A stretch of 37,940 bases of DNA from Longimicrobiales bacterium (GCA_028280525.1 JANQLR010000209.1:1-37940); one strand, 5' to 3'; shown: positions 8,338 through 17,528, numbered from the stretch's first letter. A program made the numbers and translations. Notes: generated from the letters alone by a model not told the origin.

Positions 8338-9564
8338 TCAGCTCCCCCGAATCCGGGGTGGGACTCCCGCCTCCAGACCTTCGAGCAGCTCGAGTACCCC
8401 CACGGCCTCCCACGAGCGATTCCGCTTCGACTCCGACAACGGAATCAGGACCCCGCATTCGACGAGTTGCCGGATCGCGTGGTGGACTGCCGCCTTGGCT
8501 CGACCGGTCGCGGCCGCCGCAACGGGAGCCGTGATGACCGGGTGAGCGGGGAGAACGTCGATCATCGCCCACGCCGCCGCGTCCGACCGCGGGTCCGCCC
8601 CCCGGCTCAGGCGTCGCCGCCAGTGCCCGATGAGTTCGGTGACTGCCGCGAGGTAGGCCTTTGCGAGTCCGGCTCCGGTGGCGGCGGCGGCGCAGAACTC
8701 TTCGATCCACCCCTCGACGTTCCCTTCCCGGTATCGCGTCAGGCCGTCGATGTAGCGATTCCGATCGGCGGCGAGGACCACGCTGATCGGAGGCACGTAC
8801 GCCGTCGAGAGCCCCCGTCGACGAAGAACGACGTGAATGAGTGCTCGCCCTGTGCGACCGTTCCCGTCGTCGAACGGATGAATCGTCTCGAACTGGGCAT
8901 GCACGAGGGCGGCCTGGACGAGCGGGGGCAGGGACTCGTCCGCGATGGCCGTGCAGAGATCCTCGAGAAGAGGCGCGACGTACTCGGGCGGAGGGGGGAC
9001 GAAGTCGGCGCTGCACGGATTGTAGTTGTTGCCCCCGATCCAGTTCTGGCCGGTGCGCACGACGCCGGCCACCTGTGGGTTCGGGGCATTCGTCATCAGC
9101 GTCCGATGGATGTCGATGATACGGGACACCCCGACCGAACCCGTCGATGCCGCCTCCTCCATGGCCAGCTGCATGGCGTCGATGTTGCCGACCACCTCGA
9201 GGACGGCGGCGGAGACCTTGCCGCCCGTCTCCGCCCTCGATTCGGCGCGGGCCAACTGCCGGATTCCGACTTGCATCCCCTCGACCTTCGACGAGGCGAT
9301 CGACTCCGTCCGAAGCAGCAGGCGAGCCAGGGGCGCGAGACTCGGGGAAGCCGCGACGTTCAATCCGGCAATCGCCTGCTCGGCCTCTGAGAGGACCCCG
9401 ACGACCGAGCCCGGGAGCTGAAGCTCCATCCCCTTCAACGGGTCGGGGACGAAGGCCTCGTAGGTGCACGCTCGCCGGTATCTCGGGGGCGCGTACAGGA
9501 CGGGATTCCACTCCCAGGTTCTCTTGACCAGCTTCCCGCGCATGCTGAACGAGCTCTCATCCAT
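8338..9564 (-). CDS. Fic-family AMP-transferase with internal inhibitory helix and C-terminal winged-helix region
   Basis: The product has 408 residues. The Fic motif HPFDDGNGRTGR spans H229-R240 and is intact, so transfer of AMP (or another nucleotide) from ATP to a target hydroxyl is expected. An N-terminal SSKVEG (S91-x3-E95-G96) matches the inhibitory (S/T)xxxE(G/N) motif of class II Fic enzymes, which blocks ATP positioning until relieved. The last 80 or so residues (VITAPVAAAATGRAKAAVHHAIRQL...) look like a winged helix-turn-helix. An NYNPCSADFVPPPP segment before the Fic core is typical of this subfamily. The start at 9564 abuts a perfect inverted repeat (9566-9590). An alternative ATG at 9543 (residue 8) has a slightly better upstream purine stretch. 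The enzyme probably controls its own gene or a cellular target; the target is unknown. Confidence 0.93.
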   Translation of the reverse strand: MDESSFSMRGKLVKRTWEWNPVLYAPPRYRRACTYEAFVPDPLKGMELQLPGSVVGVLSEAEQAIAGLNVAASPSLAPLARLLLRTESIASSKVEGMQVGIRQLARAESRAETGGKVSAAVLEVVGNIDAMQLAMEEAASTGSVGVSRIIDIHRTLMTNAPNPQVAGVVRTGQNWIGGNNYNPCSADFVPPPPEYVAPLLEDLCTAIADESLPPLVQAALVHAQFETIHPFDDGNGRTGRALIHVVLRRRGLSTAYVPPISVVLAADRNRYIDGLTRYREGNVEGWIEEFCAAAATGAGLAKAYLAAVTELIGHWRRRLSRGADPRSDAAAWAMIDVLPAHPVITAPVAAAATGRAKAAVHHAIRQLVECGVLIPLSESKRNRSWEAVGVLELLEGLEAGVPPRIRGS

Positions 9565-9565
9565 G

Positions 9566-9590
9566 GTTCAGTTTAGTCAATAAACTGAAC
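9566..9590. promoter_or_regulatory. Perfect 10-bp inverted repeat at the Fic start: likely operator
   Basis: GTTCAGTTTA (9566-9575), spacer GTCAA, and TAAACTGAAC (9581-9590) form a perfect inverted repeat. It begins 1 bp upstream of the Fic start codon in an AT-rich patch inside GC-rich DNA. The position would block transcription or initiation. The Fic protein's own C-terminal winged helix is the obvious candidate binder (inference). Confidence 0.7.
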
Positions 9591-9796
9591 TAAGATGGCT
9601 CCGTCGTTCAGGATCGCAAACGTGAGTCGGCGACCTCGCGGCATGATCGGTCGCTGCCCATCGACGCTCGGGGACCCGCCATCCCTCGCTCGGAATCCCT
9701 TTGACGGGGCTCCGAACCCCGCGCATCATCGACCTTTCCCCGCCGAAGCCCGTCTGCCCCGGCTCGGCCTCTCGCGCCCTCCGATCGGTGCCGCCC

Positions 9797-12700
9797 ATGC
9801 GCACGACCCGCCCCGCCGTCCTCGCGCTGAGCCTCCTCGGCCTCGTCGCCCTCGAGCTCGCACCCCCGGCCACTCCCCTCGCCGCCCAGACCCTCCCCGA
9901 GGCCCACTACCAGGAGATGTCCTGGCGTCACCTCGGGCCCTTCCGCGGCGGCCGTTCAGTGACCGCGGTCGGCGTCCCCTCCGACCCGATGACGTACTAC
10001 ATGGGTGCGGTCGGGGCCGGCGTCTGGAAGACGACGGACGCGGGCAACACCTGGGAGCCGATCTCGGACGACACCTTCGGCACCTCCTCCGTCGGCGCGA
10101 TCGCGGTCGCGCCCTCGGATCCGAACGTGGTCTACGTGGGGATGGGGGAGCACGCGATCCGCGGCGTCATGACGTCGCACGGCGACGGCGTGTACCGCTC
10201 GAACGACGGCGGGAAGACGTGGATGCACCTCGGCCTCGTCCGCACCCGCCACATCGCGCGGATCGAGGTGCACCCGAACGACCCGGAGCTGGTCTACGTG
10301 GCGGCGCAGGGCGCGGCGTACGGGGAGAACGAGGAGCGCGGCGTCTACCGCTCGCGGGACGGCGGCTCGACGTGGGAGAAGATCCTGTACGTGAGCGAGG
10401 CGGCGGGCGCCTCGGAGCTCGCGATGGACTCGACGAACCCGCGCATCCTCTACGCCTCCTTCTGGGACCACGTCCGCAAGCCGTGGACGGTCCGGTCGGG
10501 TGGTGAGGGGTCGGGGTTCTGGAAGTCGACCGACGGCGGAGACAGCTGGGAGGAGATCAACGCCGGGCTGCCGGAGCTGATGGGGAAGACCGCGATCGAC
10601 GTGTCTCCGGCGAACCCCGAGATCGTCTTTGCGATGGTCGAGGCCGACCCGGGCGGCGGGCTCTACCGCTCCGAGAACGGGGGCGCGTCGTGGTCGCTCG
10701 CGACCGATCTGTGGACGCTTCGCGCGCGGCCGTGGTACTACACCGAGGTCTTTGCCGACCCGACGGACGAGAACACCGTCTACGTCCTGAACGCGCCGAT
10801 GATGCGGTCGATCGACGGGGGGAAGACCTTCGAGAACGTGCCGACGCCGCACGGGGACAACCACGATCTGTGGATCCACCCCGAGAACTCGGACATCATG
10901 ATCAACGCCAACGACGGAGGGGCGAACGTCTCCTTCAACGGGGGCGCGACCTGGTCCACGCAGCGGAATCAGCCGACCGTCCAGTTCTACCGGGTCAACA
11001 CCGACAACCGCTTCCCCTACCACGTCTACGGCGGGCAGCAGGACAACTCGACGGTCGCGATCGCAAGTGCGGCGCCGGGGGGGATCGGGTGGGAGGACTT
11101 CTACCCGGTCGGCGGGTGCGAGAGCGCGATGCCGGCCTTCGATCGGGACGATCCGCGCTTCGTCTACTCCGGGTGCTACATGGGCATCCTGAGCGAGTAC
11201 GATCACCGGACCCGGTCGGCGCGAAACGCGCAGGCGGAGCCCGGTGTGCCGATCGCCCTCAACTCGGCGGAGATGCGGTACCGCTACAACTGGAGCGCCC
11301 CGATGGTCGTCTCCCCGCACGACCCGCAGACGATCTACCACGGGGCCCAGCTGGTCCTGCGCAGCCGCGACGGCGGGAAGAGCTGGGAGGAGGCGAGTCC
11401 CGATCTCACCCGCGCCAACCCGGACAAGATGGGGTACGGCGGCGGCCCCATCACGAACGAGGGCGCCGGGGGTGAGATCTACGCGACGCTCGCCTGGATC
11501 GCCGAGTCACCGCTGCAGGAGGGCCTCCTCTGGACGGGGAGCGACGATGGGCTCGTGCACCTGACTCGGGACGGGGGCGAGACGTGGGAGAACGTCACCC
11601 CCGACGGGCTGCCCGAGGGCCTCGTGAACACGGTCGAGCCGTCCCCCCACGATCCGGCCGTCGCCTACATCGCCTTCACGAGGTACAAGGAGAACGACTT
11701 CACCCCGTGGGCCTTCAAGACGGAGGACTACGGACAGAGCTGGACCGAGATCAGCGACGGCTTCGCCGATGAGCACTTCGTCCGAGTGGTGCGGGAGGAT
11801 CCGGTGCGGCGAGGGCTCCTCTACGCCGGCACCGAGCAGGGCGTCTACCTGTCGATCAACGACGGCGAGAGCTGGCAGCCGCTCGGACTGAACCTCCCGA
11901 CCACCCCGATCACCGATCTGCAGATCCAGGGCGACCGGAACGACCTCGTCGCGAGCACCGCCGGGTGGGGCTTCTGGGTCCTGGACGACCTCACCCCGCT
12001 CCAGCAGGCCGACCTCGACGCCGAGGGGGGGATTCAGCTCTACGCGAACCGCCACGCCTACCGGGTGGCCGGGGCCTTCGGCGGCGGCGGCCGGAACACC
12101 GGCCGCAACCCGCCGAACGGGGCGGTCATCGACTTCGTGATTTCGGAGATGCCCGAAGAGGGCGACGTCCGGCTCGAGATCCTGGACGGCGAGGGGGCGC
12201 TCGTCCGGGCCTACTCCACGAAGCCGGACGCGGACGCCGGGGAGAGTCGACTGGCTGCACGCCCCGGGATGAACCGCCACGTCTGGAACCTGCGCTACGC
12301 CAACATCATGCGCGTCCCGGACCTGTACATCTGGGGCTCGCTCGCCGGGCGCCGCGCGATGCCGGGGAGGTACACGGCCCGGCTCGTCGTGGGCGATGAG
12401 GAGCGGACCGCCGAGGTCGAGGTCCGCCGGGACCCACGCGTCGAAACGACGATGGCCGAGTATGCCGCACAGGATGCACTCCTGGAGCGCATCCTCGCCG
12501 AGGCCGAGGCGATGCACCTCGGCGTGATCCAGTCGAAGGCCGTGCGCGAGCAGGTCGACGGGATCCTCGAGCGGGTGGGCGACGACGAGGGCGAGGCACT
12601 CGACCGCGTCCGCGACCTCGGCGGGGCGCTTCGCGACGACCTGACCGTCGTCGAGGACTCCCTCGTGCAGTGGCAGACCTTCGACGGCCAGACCGTCCTC

Positions 12701-12940
12701 AACTGGCCCTCCCGAATCAACCTCCAGTACGTCTACCTGCACGGCGCGGTGGACGGCGCCGACGACGGCGTCGCGGGGTCGGCGGTGGATCGCTTCGACG
12801 AGCTCAACGCCCGGTGGCGCCCGCTTCAGGAGGAGTTGGAGCGCCTCCTCGACCAGCGCGTCGACGAGTTCAACCAGGCGGTGCAGGACGCCGGGATCAC
12901 GCCGGTGGCCAAACCGGCGCGACCGCGAGTCGTGAGCTGA
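9797..12940 (+). CDS. Secreted Asp-box (BNR/VPS10-like) beta-propeller protein 2
   Basis: The product has 1047 residues. The ATG at 9797 is chosen because MRTTRPAVLALSLLGLVAL...LAAQ is a signal peptide; the 32 upstream in-frame residues look like non-coding sequence. It is a paralogue of the 3098-6280 product: both begin their mature part with a W-R-H-(I/L)-G-P motif and share VWKT, VG-AIAVAPSDPNVV and many Asp-boxes (TTDAGNTW, SNDGGKTW, SRDGGSTW, TRDGGETW, TEDYGQSW). About eleven boxes span residues 70-720, consistent with one or two large propellers. A beta-rich stretch and a charged helical tail (about 880-1030) follow. It is probably periplasmic or outer-surface and binds or processes a polymer, but no catalytic site can be named. 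The DUF952 gene begins 5 bp after its stop. Confidence 0.9.
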   Translation: MRTTRPAVLALSLLGLVALELAPPATPLAAQTLPEAHYQEMSWRHLGPFRGGRSVTAVGVPSDPMTYYMGAVGAGVWKTTDAGNTWEPISDDTFGTSSVGAIAVAPSDPNVVYVGMGEHAIRGVMTSHGDGVYRSNDGGKTWMHLGLVRTRHIARIEVHPNDPELVYVAAQGAAYGENEERGVYRSRDGGSTWEKILYVSEAAGASELAMDSTNPRILYASFWDHVRKPWTVRSGGEGSGFWKSTDGGDSWEEINAGLPELMGKTAIDVSPANPEIVFAMVEADPGGGLYRSENGGASWSLATDLWTLRARPWYYTEVFADPTDENTVYVLNAPMMRSIDGGKTFENVPTPHGDNHDLWIHPENSDIMINANDGGANVSFNGGATWSTQRNQPTVQFYRVNTDNRFPYHVYGGQQDNSTVAIASAAPGGIGWEDFYPVGGCESAMPAFDRDDPRFVYSGCYMGILSEYDHRTRSARNAQAEPGVPIALNSAEMRYRYNWSAPMVVSPHDPQTIYHGAQLVLRSRDGGKSWEEASPDLTRANPDKMGYGGGPITNEGAGGEIYATLAWIAESPLQEGLLWTGSDDGLVHLTRDGGETWENVTPDGLPEGLVNTVEPSPHDPAVAYIAFTRYKENDFTPWAFKTEDYGQSWTEISDGFADEHFVRVVREDPVRRGLLYAGTEQGVYLSINDGESWQPLGLNLPTTPITDLQIQGDRNDLVASTAGWGFWVLDDLTPLQQADLDAEGGIQLYANRHAYRVAGAFGGGGRNTGRNPPNGAVIDFVISEMPEEGDVRLEILDGEGALVRAYSTKPDADAGESRLAARPGMNRHVWNLRYANIMRVPDLYIWGSLAGRRAMPGRYTARLVVGDEERTAEVEVRRDPRVETTMAEYAAQDALLERILAEAEAMHLGVIQSKAVREQVDGILERVGDDEGEALDRVRDLGGALRDDLTVVEDSLVQWQTFDGQTVLNWPSRINLQYVYLHGAVDGADDGVAGSAVDRFDELNARWRPLQEELERLLDQRVDEFNQAVQDAGITPVAKPARPRVVS

Positions 12941-12945
12941 CCGTG

Positions 12946-13350
12946 ATGGGGGCCTCCGACCCCGACCCCGCTGCCTCCGGCCCCGCCGGCCCCGATCCCG
13001 CCGCCCCCGACGCCTCCCTCTTCAAGATCCTCGACCGCGAGGCGTGGGCAGGGGCGGAGGGGGTCGTGCCGTGGGCGCCGGTCGACCTGGCGGACGGATT
13101 CGTACACCTGAGCGGGGCGCATCAGGTCGAGGAGACGGCGGCGAAGCACTTCGCCGACCGCGACGACCTCGTCCTCGTGGAGATTCTCGCCGACCGACTC
13201 GCGCCGGGGACGCTCCTCTGGGAGGTCAGCCGGGGCGGAGCGCTCTTCCCGCACGTGTACGGAGACATCCCGCTCACGGCGGTCGGGCGGACGGCGGAGT
13301 TCGCGACGACGGAAGGGGCGGCGTTTCCGGCGGAGATGCTGAGGGGCTGA
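12946..13350 (+). CDS. DUF952 family protein
   Basis: The product has 134 residues. After a Pro/Ala-rich N-terminal tail of about 23 residues, the DUF952 core is recognisable: FKILDREAW, then a W-x-P-x-D-x-x-D-G-F-V-H-L-S motif near residues 43-56, a V-x-E-I-L segment and FPHVYGDIPL near the end. DUF952 proteins are small cytoplasmic proteins of unknown function. They have been compared with ADP-ribosyl or glutathione-related folds, but no activity is established. The start at 12946 follows the propeller gene stop by 5 bp, suggesting translational coupling; a GTG one codon upstream is possible. The core itself would fit a start nearer 13015, so the tail is uncertain. A GC hairpin directly follows the stop. 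Confidence 0.82.
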   Translation: MGASDPDPAASGPAGPDPAAPDASLFKILDREAWAGAEGVVPWAPVDLADGFVHLSGAHQVEETAAKHFADRDDLVLVEILADRLAPGTLLWEVSRGGALFPHVYGDIPLTAVGRTAEFATTEGAAFPAEMLRG

Positions 13351-13351
13351 G

Positions 13352-13373
13352 GGCGCCCCGGGGGAGGGGCGCC
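13352..13373 (+). terminator. GC-rich hairpin after the DUF952 gene
   Basis: GGCGCCCC (13352-13359) pairs with GGGGCGCC (13366-13373) across a 6-nt loop, beginning 2 nt after the DUF952 stop. The perfect 8-bp stem and its position fit a terminator separating the propeller-DUF952 pair from the giant gene. There is no T-tract, as is common in GC-rich genomes. Confidence 0.5.
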
Positions 13374-13484
13374 GGACGAGAGAATGCTGGCGATCCGCGT
13401 GCGGGAATTCCTACGATGCAAATCCGACTCGAATGCAATCCGGTCGGGTCGGGTCCGCCTGGATGCACGTCGGCAGGTCCGCAG

Positions 13485-13490
13485 AGGAGG
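13485..13490 (+). promoter_or_regulatory. Strong Shine-Dalgarno that sets the start of the giant gene
   Basis: A perfect AGGAGG lies 8 nt before the ATG at 13499. The earlier in-frame ATG at 13433 has no such site, so the protein should start at 13499. This is one of the best ribosome-binding sites in the window. Confidence 0.75.
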
Positions 13491-13498
13491 ATGCTCTC

Positions 13499-16400
13499 AT
13501 GCCGGAGGTCCGCGCAGGGAAGTCCGTACCCGGACGATCGGGGGTCGCCCGTCGGTCGGGGTCGACACCACCCCTTCACCGAGGCCCCGGGGCCCGGCTC
13601 CTGCACGAGACCCGGGCGTTGAGCGAACTCGCTCCGGCCTCTCCGGAGGTGGTCGAGGCGCTGCGGACGCTCGGGATCCGCACGGTTCACGACCTGCTCT
13701 CCTGGCCTGCACTGCACAAGGCGCGGCTCCTGGTCAGCGCGGCGAGAGAGGGGTACGGGCTCGAGGGCGAGATGGAGCGGCTGGTGGACAAGCGCTTCCG
13801 CACCCTTCCCGCGGAAGCGGCGCCCGACTGGCCGACGGCCGCGCTCATGGGCCTCAGCGCGAAGGACGGCAGGATCCTGGAGGGAGGCGGGATCCGGACG
13901 ATCGGAGAGCTCGCCGACCACCCGGTCGCCGGGGCGGCAGAGGCGGTCCTGGGGTGCGACAACGGCTTCTCGGAGCCGCCCTCCGCGCCCTGCGATCTCA
14001 TTCCGACGAGTGCCCGCGGCCCCGTCAGCGAGGCGCGCTACGCGAGCTTCGTAAAGGAGCTGGACTTCCGCGGCGTGGGACTCACCATCGACCGGGCGTG
14101 CCTGACCGAGGCCCCCCTGGCCTCGATCCTCGAGGGCCCGAACTGCCACATCCTCTCGACCGGGTACCTGCTCGGTCATCGGCAGCGCTGGTATGACATG
14201 GGCCCCCGCCTGGGCGAGGTGGTCGACTCTCTCCCCCTCGCGCCCGGCGAGAGCCGGAACATCGCGGTCGTCGACTGGCGCAGAGACCGGCGTCTGGGTC
14301 GCACCGAGGACACCGACACGGTCGAACGGCTGGACAACCAGCTGGTCAACCGTCGGGCGCTCGACGAGGTGACCACCGCCGTCGCGCGAGAACACCAGTC
14401 CGGGAACACGGAGACCTCGGCCAGCACGGCTGCGTCCGCCGCCTCCTTCGTGGGGGCAGGGGCGGCGATCGGGGCCGTGGGCGTCGGGGTGCCTGCCGCC
14501 GTGGTCGGCGCGATCCTCGGGATCGAGAGCGGCCCGGGTGCGTTGGCCACCGGAGCCGCGGCGGGATCCGTCGGGGCTGCGGTCGGGGGCGCGGCGGGAG
14601 CCGCGGCCGGCGGCATGGTCCACGCGGGGGTGAACACCCTGGGGAAGATCCACGCCGACACGAAGGGGGATCGGGAGATCTCGGCCGAACTGAATCAGAA
14701 CATCCACCAGACGACGAACCAGAAGGCCAGTCTGGCCCGGAGTCTCTGGTCGACGGTCGTGCTCAAGGACGCGGAGGCCGAGTCCGACCGTGCCCGCACC
14801 TCCAACGTGACCAACTACAACCACATGCACGCGCTGACGGTGCAGTACTACGAGGTGCTGCAGCACTACCACGTTCGCACCGAGGCGACCCGGGTCGAGC
14901 CCCTTCTCTTCCTCCCCTTCACCTCTCTCCGCTTCGACGACGAGACGATCGAGCAGTTCTGGCCGTTGCTGCGCACCCGGTTCCACGACGAAGCCCTGAT
15001 CCAGCGGGTGGAGGAGGCGCTGACCCACGACGGCATCTACATCCCGCCGGATGCGCCCATGGACCCGACCAAGGTTCGGACCACGAAGGTGACGGTGCGG
15101 CTGCGGACGCCCGACCTGAACGTGACGACCCCGCTCGGATGCGACCTGGTGGTCGACGGGGTCGAGAAGAGCGTCTCCTCGAAGCCGGGTACGCGAACCT
15201 CGGAGGTGATCGGGAGCACGACCTTCGTCTTCGAGGAGTTCGAGACCGTCCTCCCCTACTGGACGAAGGACATCACGGCCGTTCGCATCTCCCGGCTCGG
15301 GGGGCTCACGAGCCTCGGCGCGAAGGTGTGGGTGCGCGCCTCGGTCATCGAGGAGGGCCCCGGGGGCAACTCGGCGCAGTTCGAGTGGGAGGACCTCGGC
15401 ACCGAGACGCTCCCGCCGATCTCCACCGCCGGCTCCGAGGCGACCTTCCCCTGGGACATCCACGGCCGGATCGAGCGCGACTTCCAGGACGCGCAGGCGC
15501 TGCAGGACAGCATCACCCAGGCCAACACCGACCGCCGAGAGGCCCTCGAGCAGGTCCGCGCCCGGCTGAAGCGGCGCAGCTATCACTACACCCGCTTCAT
15601 CCTCAACAACATCGAGCCGGAGGTACTGCAGGGGCACCTCGATCACCTCAGCGTCGTCTGGGACGGGCAGTCGATCCCGCTCCATCTGATCGCCGATACC
15701 GTCCCGGTCGGCGTCAGCGGGAATCGGATCCTCCTGCCGATGAAGGACGCGCTCGAGAAGCTTCAGAGCATGCTGAAGAAGACCGGCACGCTGGTCGACT
15801 TCATCTCCTTTCCCTACCAGCTGGCGAAGTGGTCCGAGAAGGAGCTGAGGGAGATTCGCGATGTGCAGGATCTCCACCTGCCGACGGCGGGCCTCTTCGC
15901 CGAGGCCGTCCTGGGACGCTCGAACTCGGCCGAGAAGATCGACCTCACCCGCTGGTGGAACTGGCAGGAGTCCCCGATCCCGTACGCGGCGCCCGCCATC
16001 GTACCGGTCCAGCTGCAGTCCCGGCACGACGACGAGTCGGTTTCGCCGACCGTCCCGGACGCCACCCTGACGCCGGCTGCGCCGGTCGCGATGCCTGACC
16101 CGGGCAGCGGAGTGGCGGGGGCGCTGAAGGCGGTCACCACCCCGAACATCTTCCGCGACATGTCCAAGTCCGAGGAGCTGACCAAGGTGCTCGGAGACCT
16201 CGCGACGCTGGCCGGCAACATCGCCGGCGCCGCGAGCACGATGACGGGGCAGGCCGCCTCCGATGCCCTGCAGGCCGCCTCCTCGATGGGCGACAAGGTG
16301 GCCGGAATCGTGAACGGGATGATGAGCCAGGGCGGCGGAGCGGAGAGCCCGCGCGCACCGGACAGCCTCACCACCAAGGGCGGAACGCTCAACTCCCTCT

Positions 16401-17515
16401 CCGACCTCTACACGCGACTCCAGAACGGCGAGGTGCCGCAGCCCGGCGAGGTCGAAGAGATCCTCGAGACGCTGGGCCTGCACCCGGGGGGCGGCACGGC
16501 CCGACCCGGGGGCGCCGGCGGAGATCCGGGCGGCGGATTCGGCTCGGGTGCGGGGGGCATCATGACCGCGTCATGGCCCGGGGAGACGGCGAGTCAGAGC
16601 GCATTCCGGGCCGTGCGGTTGCCGACCGACGGCGACCCCGTCCTGCGCGCGGCCGACCTGATGGCGACGGGGATCGAGGCCCCTCAGGCCCGAACCCGTC
16701 GGGAGTTCCCGATCGGCGCGGTGGTGAACCACACCGTGATCGTGGCGACCACGGGGACGCACGTGGTCTACCTCGAAGACGGCGAGCTCTACATGCAGCC
16801 GGACGTCGGGTACCGGCGCGACCAGAATCTGGTGGCGCTCGGGATCGGAGCCGGGCACGCGCTCTGGACCGAAGAGCTCGCCAAGGCCGAGATGGCCGCC
16901 GCGCTCGCCTTCGTGGGCGGGGTGATCGGGATCGCGGGAGCGGCGACGATGACGCTCGCCCAGGCGCTGACCTACCTGAACGATCACCCGGGCGAGGCCG
17001 AACTCCTCGAGGCGGCGATCCGGGAACTCCGCACCCACCTTCCCCGGTTCGTTGCCGCACACCCCGCTTGCGCGCGGTGCATCCTCGCCGAGGTGGTCTG
17101 GCAGGGGATGCTCAACATCCCGACCCACTCGACCTCGCAGCAGGCCGCCTGGATGCTGGGGAAGTTCCTCCGCGGCGGGATGATTGCGGGGAGCGTGGCC
17201 TCCCTGGGGCTGAAGGAGATGCTGAAGCAGCTCGCCGTCCACACCCTGCTGACCGGGTCCGCCTTCCTGGCGCTCCATGCGCCGGTGATCGGTGGGGCGG
17301 CGACCGCCGAGCAGATCGCCGAGCAGGCGGCCACGCTGAAGTCGAGGCTGGAGACCGAGGGGTTCACGGCGGACGTCGCCTGCCTGGAGACCTGCCTCGG
17401 GTCGCTCCTCGGCGACCCCGATTCAGGGCGGGCGCTGCTGAAGATCTCCGAGGCCGCGGAGAAGCTGACCACGATCCTCGACGGGATGGCGACGGGGGGG
17501 ACGATTCCGGCGTAG
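13499..17515 (+). CDS. Orphan giant multidomain protein (1338 aa), function unknown
   Basis: I do not recognise a characterised family. Seen from the start at 13499: residues about 48-105 and 113-152 are two helix-hairpin-helix-like repeats (LGIRTVHDLLSW; GIRTIGELADHP). Residues about 184-264 form a compact domain with GYLLGHRQRWYDMG and LPLAPGESRNIAVVDW. About 311-382 is a long Gly/Ala hydrophobic stretch like a glycine-zipper membrane hairpin. About 439-453 is NYNHMHALTVQYYEV, followed by a mixed alpha/beta body with RSYHYTRF and GVSGNRILLPM (to about 750). Residues about 840-1020 are Pro/Ala- and Gly-rich linkers. The last 310 residues form a separate module with two hydrophobic segments (about 1130-1160, 1225-1270) and a CARC cysteine pair (1191/1194). 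There is no signal peptide. The layout suggests a membrane-inserting or surface-delivered protein with a C-terminal effector, but that is inference. It stands alone and converges on the ABC operon 13 bp away. Confidence 0.85.
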   Translation: MPEVRAGKSVPGRSGVARRSGSTPPLHRGPGARLLHETRALSELAPASPEVVEALRTLGIRTVHDLLSWPALHKARLLVSAAREGYGLEGEMERLVDKRFRTLPAEAAPDWPTAALMGLSAKDGRILEGGGIRTIGELADHPVAGAAEAVLGCDNGFSEPPSAPCDLIPTSARGPVSEARYASFVKELDFRGVGLTIDRACLTEAPLASILEGPNCHILSTGYLLGHRQRWYDMGPRLGEVVDSLPLAPGESRNIAVVDWRRDRRLGRTEDTDTVERLDNQLVNRRALDEVTTAVAREHQSGNTETSASTAASAASFVGAGAAIGAVGVGVPAAVVGAILGIESGPGALATGAAAGSVGAAVGGAAGAAAGGMVHAGVNTLGKIHADTKGDREISAELNQNIHQTTNQKASLARSLWSTVVLKDAEAESDRARTSNVTNYNHMHALTVQYYEVLQHYHVRTEATRVEPLLFLPFTSLRFDDETIEQFWPLLRTRFHDEALIQRVEEALTHDGIYIPPDAPMDPTKVRTTKVTVRLRTPDLNVTTPLGCDLVVDGVEKSVSSKPGTRTSEVIGSTTFVFEEFETVLPYWTKDITAVRISRLGGLTSLGAKVWVRASVIEEGPGGNSAQFEWEDLGTETLPPISTAGSEATFPWDIHGRIERDFQDAQALQDSITQANTDRREALEQVRARLKRRSYHYTRFILNNIEPEVLQGHLDHLSVVWDGQSIPLHLIADTVPVGVSGNRILLPMKDALEKLQSMLKKTGTLVDFISFPYQLAKWSEKELREIRDVQDLHLPTAGLFAEAVLGRSNSAEKIDLTRWWNWQESPIPYAAPAIVPVQLQSRHDDESVSPTVPDATLTPAAPVAMPDPGSGVAGALKAVTTPNIFRDMSKSEELTKVLGDLATLAGNIAGAASTMTGQAASDALQAASSMGDKVAGIVNGMMSQGGGAESPRAPDSLTTKGGTLNSLSDLYTRLQNGEVPQPGEVEEILETLGLHPGGGTARPGGAGGDPGGGFGSGAGGIMTASWPGETASQSAFRAVRLPTDGDPVLRAADLMATGIEAPQARTRREFPIGAVVNHTVIVATTGTHVVYLEDGELYMQPDVGYRRDQNLVALGIGAGHALWTEELAKAEMAAALAFVGGVIGIAGAATMTLAQALTYLNDHPGEAELLEAAIRELRTHLPRFVAAHPACARCILAEVVWQGMLNIPTHSTSQQAAWMLGKFLRGGMIAGSVASLGLKEMLKQLAVHTLLTGSAFLALHAPVIGGAATAEQIAEQAATLKSRLETEGFTADVACLETCLGSLLGDPDSGRALLKISEAAEKLTTILDGMATGGTIPA

Positions 17516-17528
17516 CGGGCGCGGACGA

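Noticed and set aside
6281-9511. Upstream in-frame extension of the propeller gene to a 2137-residue protein
   Set aside because: The extension is antisense to the GGT gene and runs into the Fic gene. The signal peptide and ribosome-binding site at 6280 mark the true start.
13415-13440. Imperfect direct repeat ATGCAAATCC / ATGCAATCC before the giant gene
   Set aside because: Two short, imperfect copies only, with no dyad and no clear promoter element; likely chance.
13274-16483. A 1069-residue minus-strand frame opposite the giant gene
   Set aside because: The giant gene has a strong ribosome-binding site and ordered domain-like composition. The antisense frame is Arg/Leu/Val-rich and has no recognisable motif.
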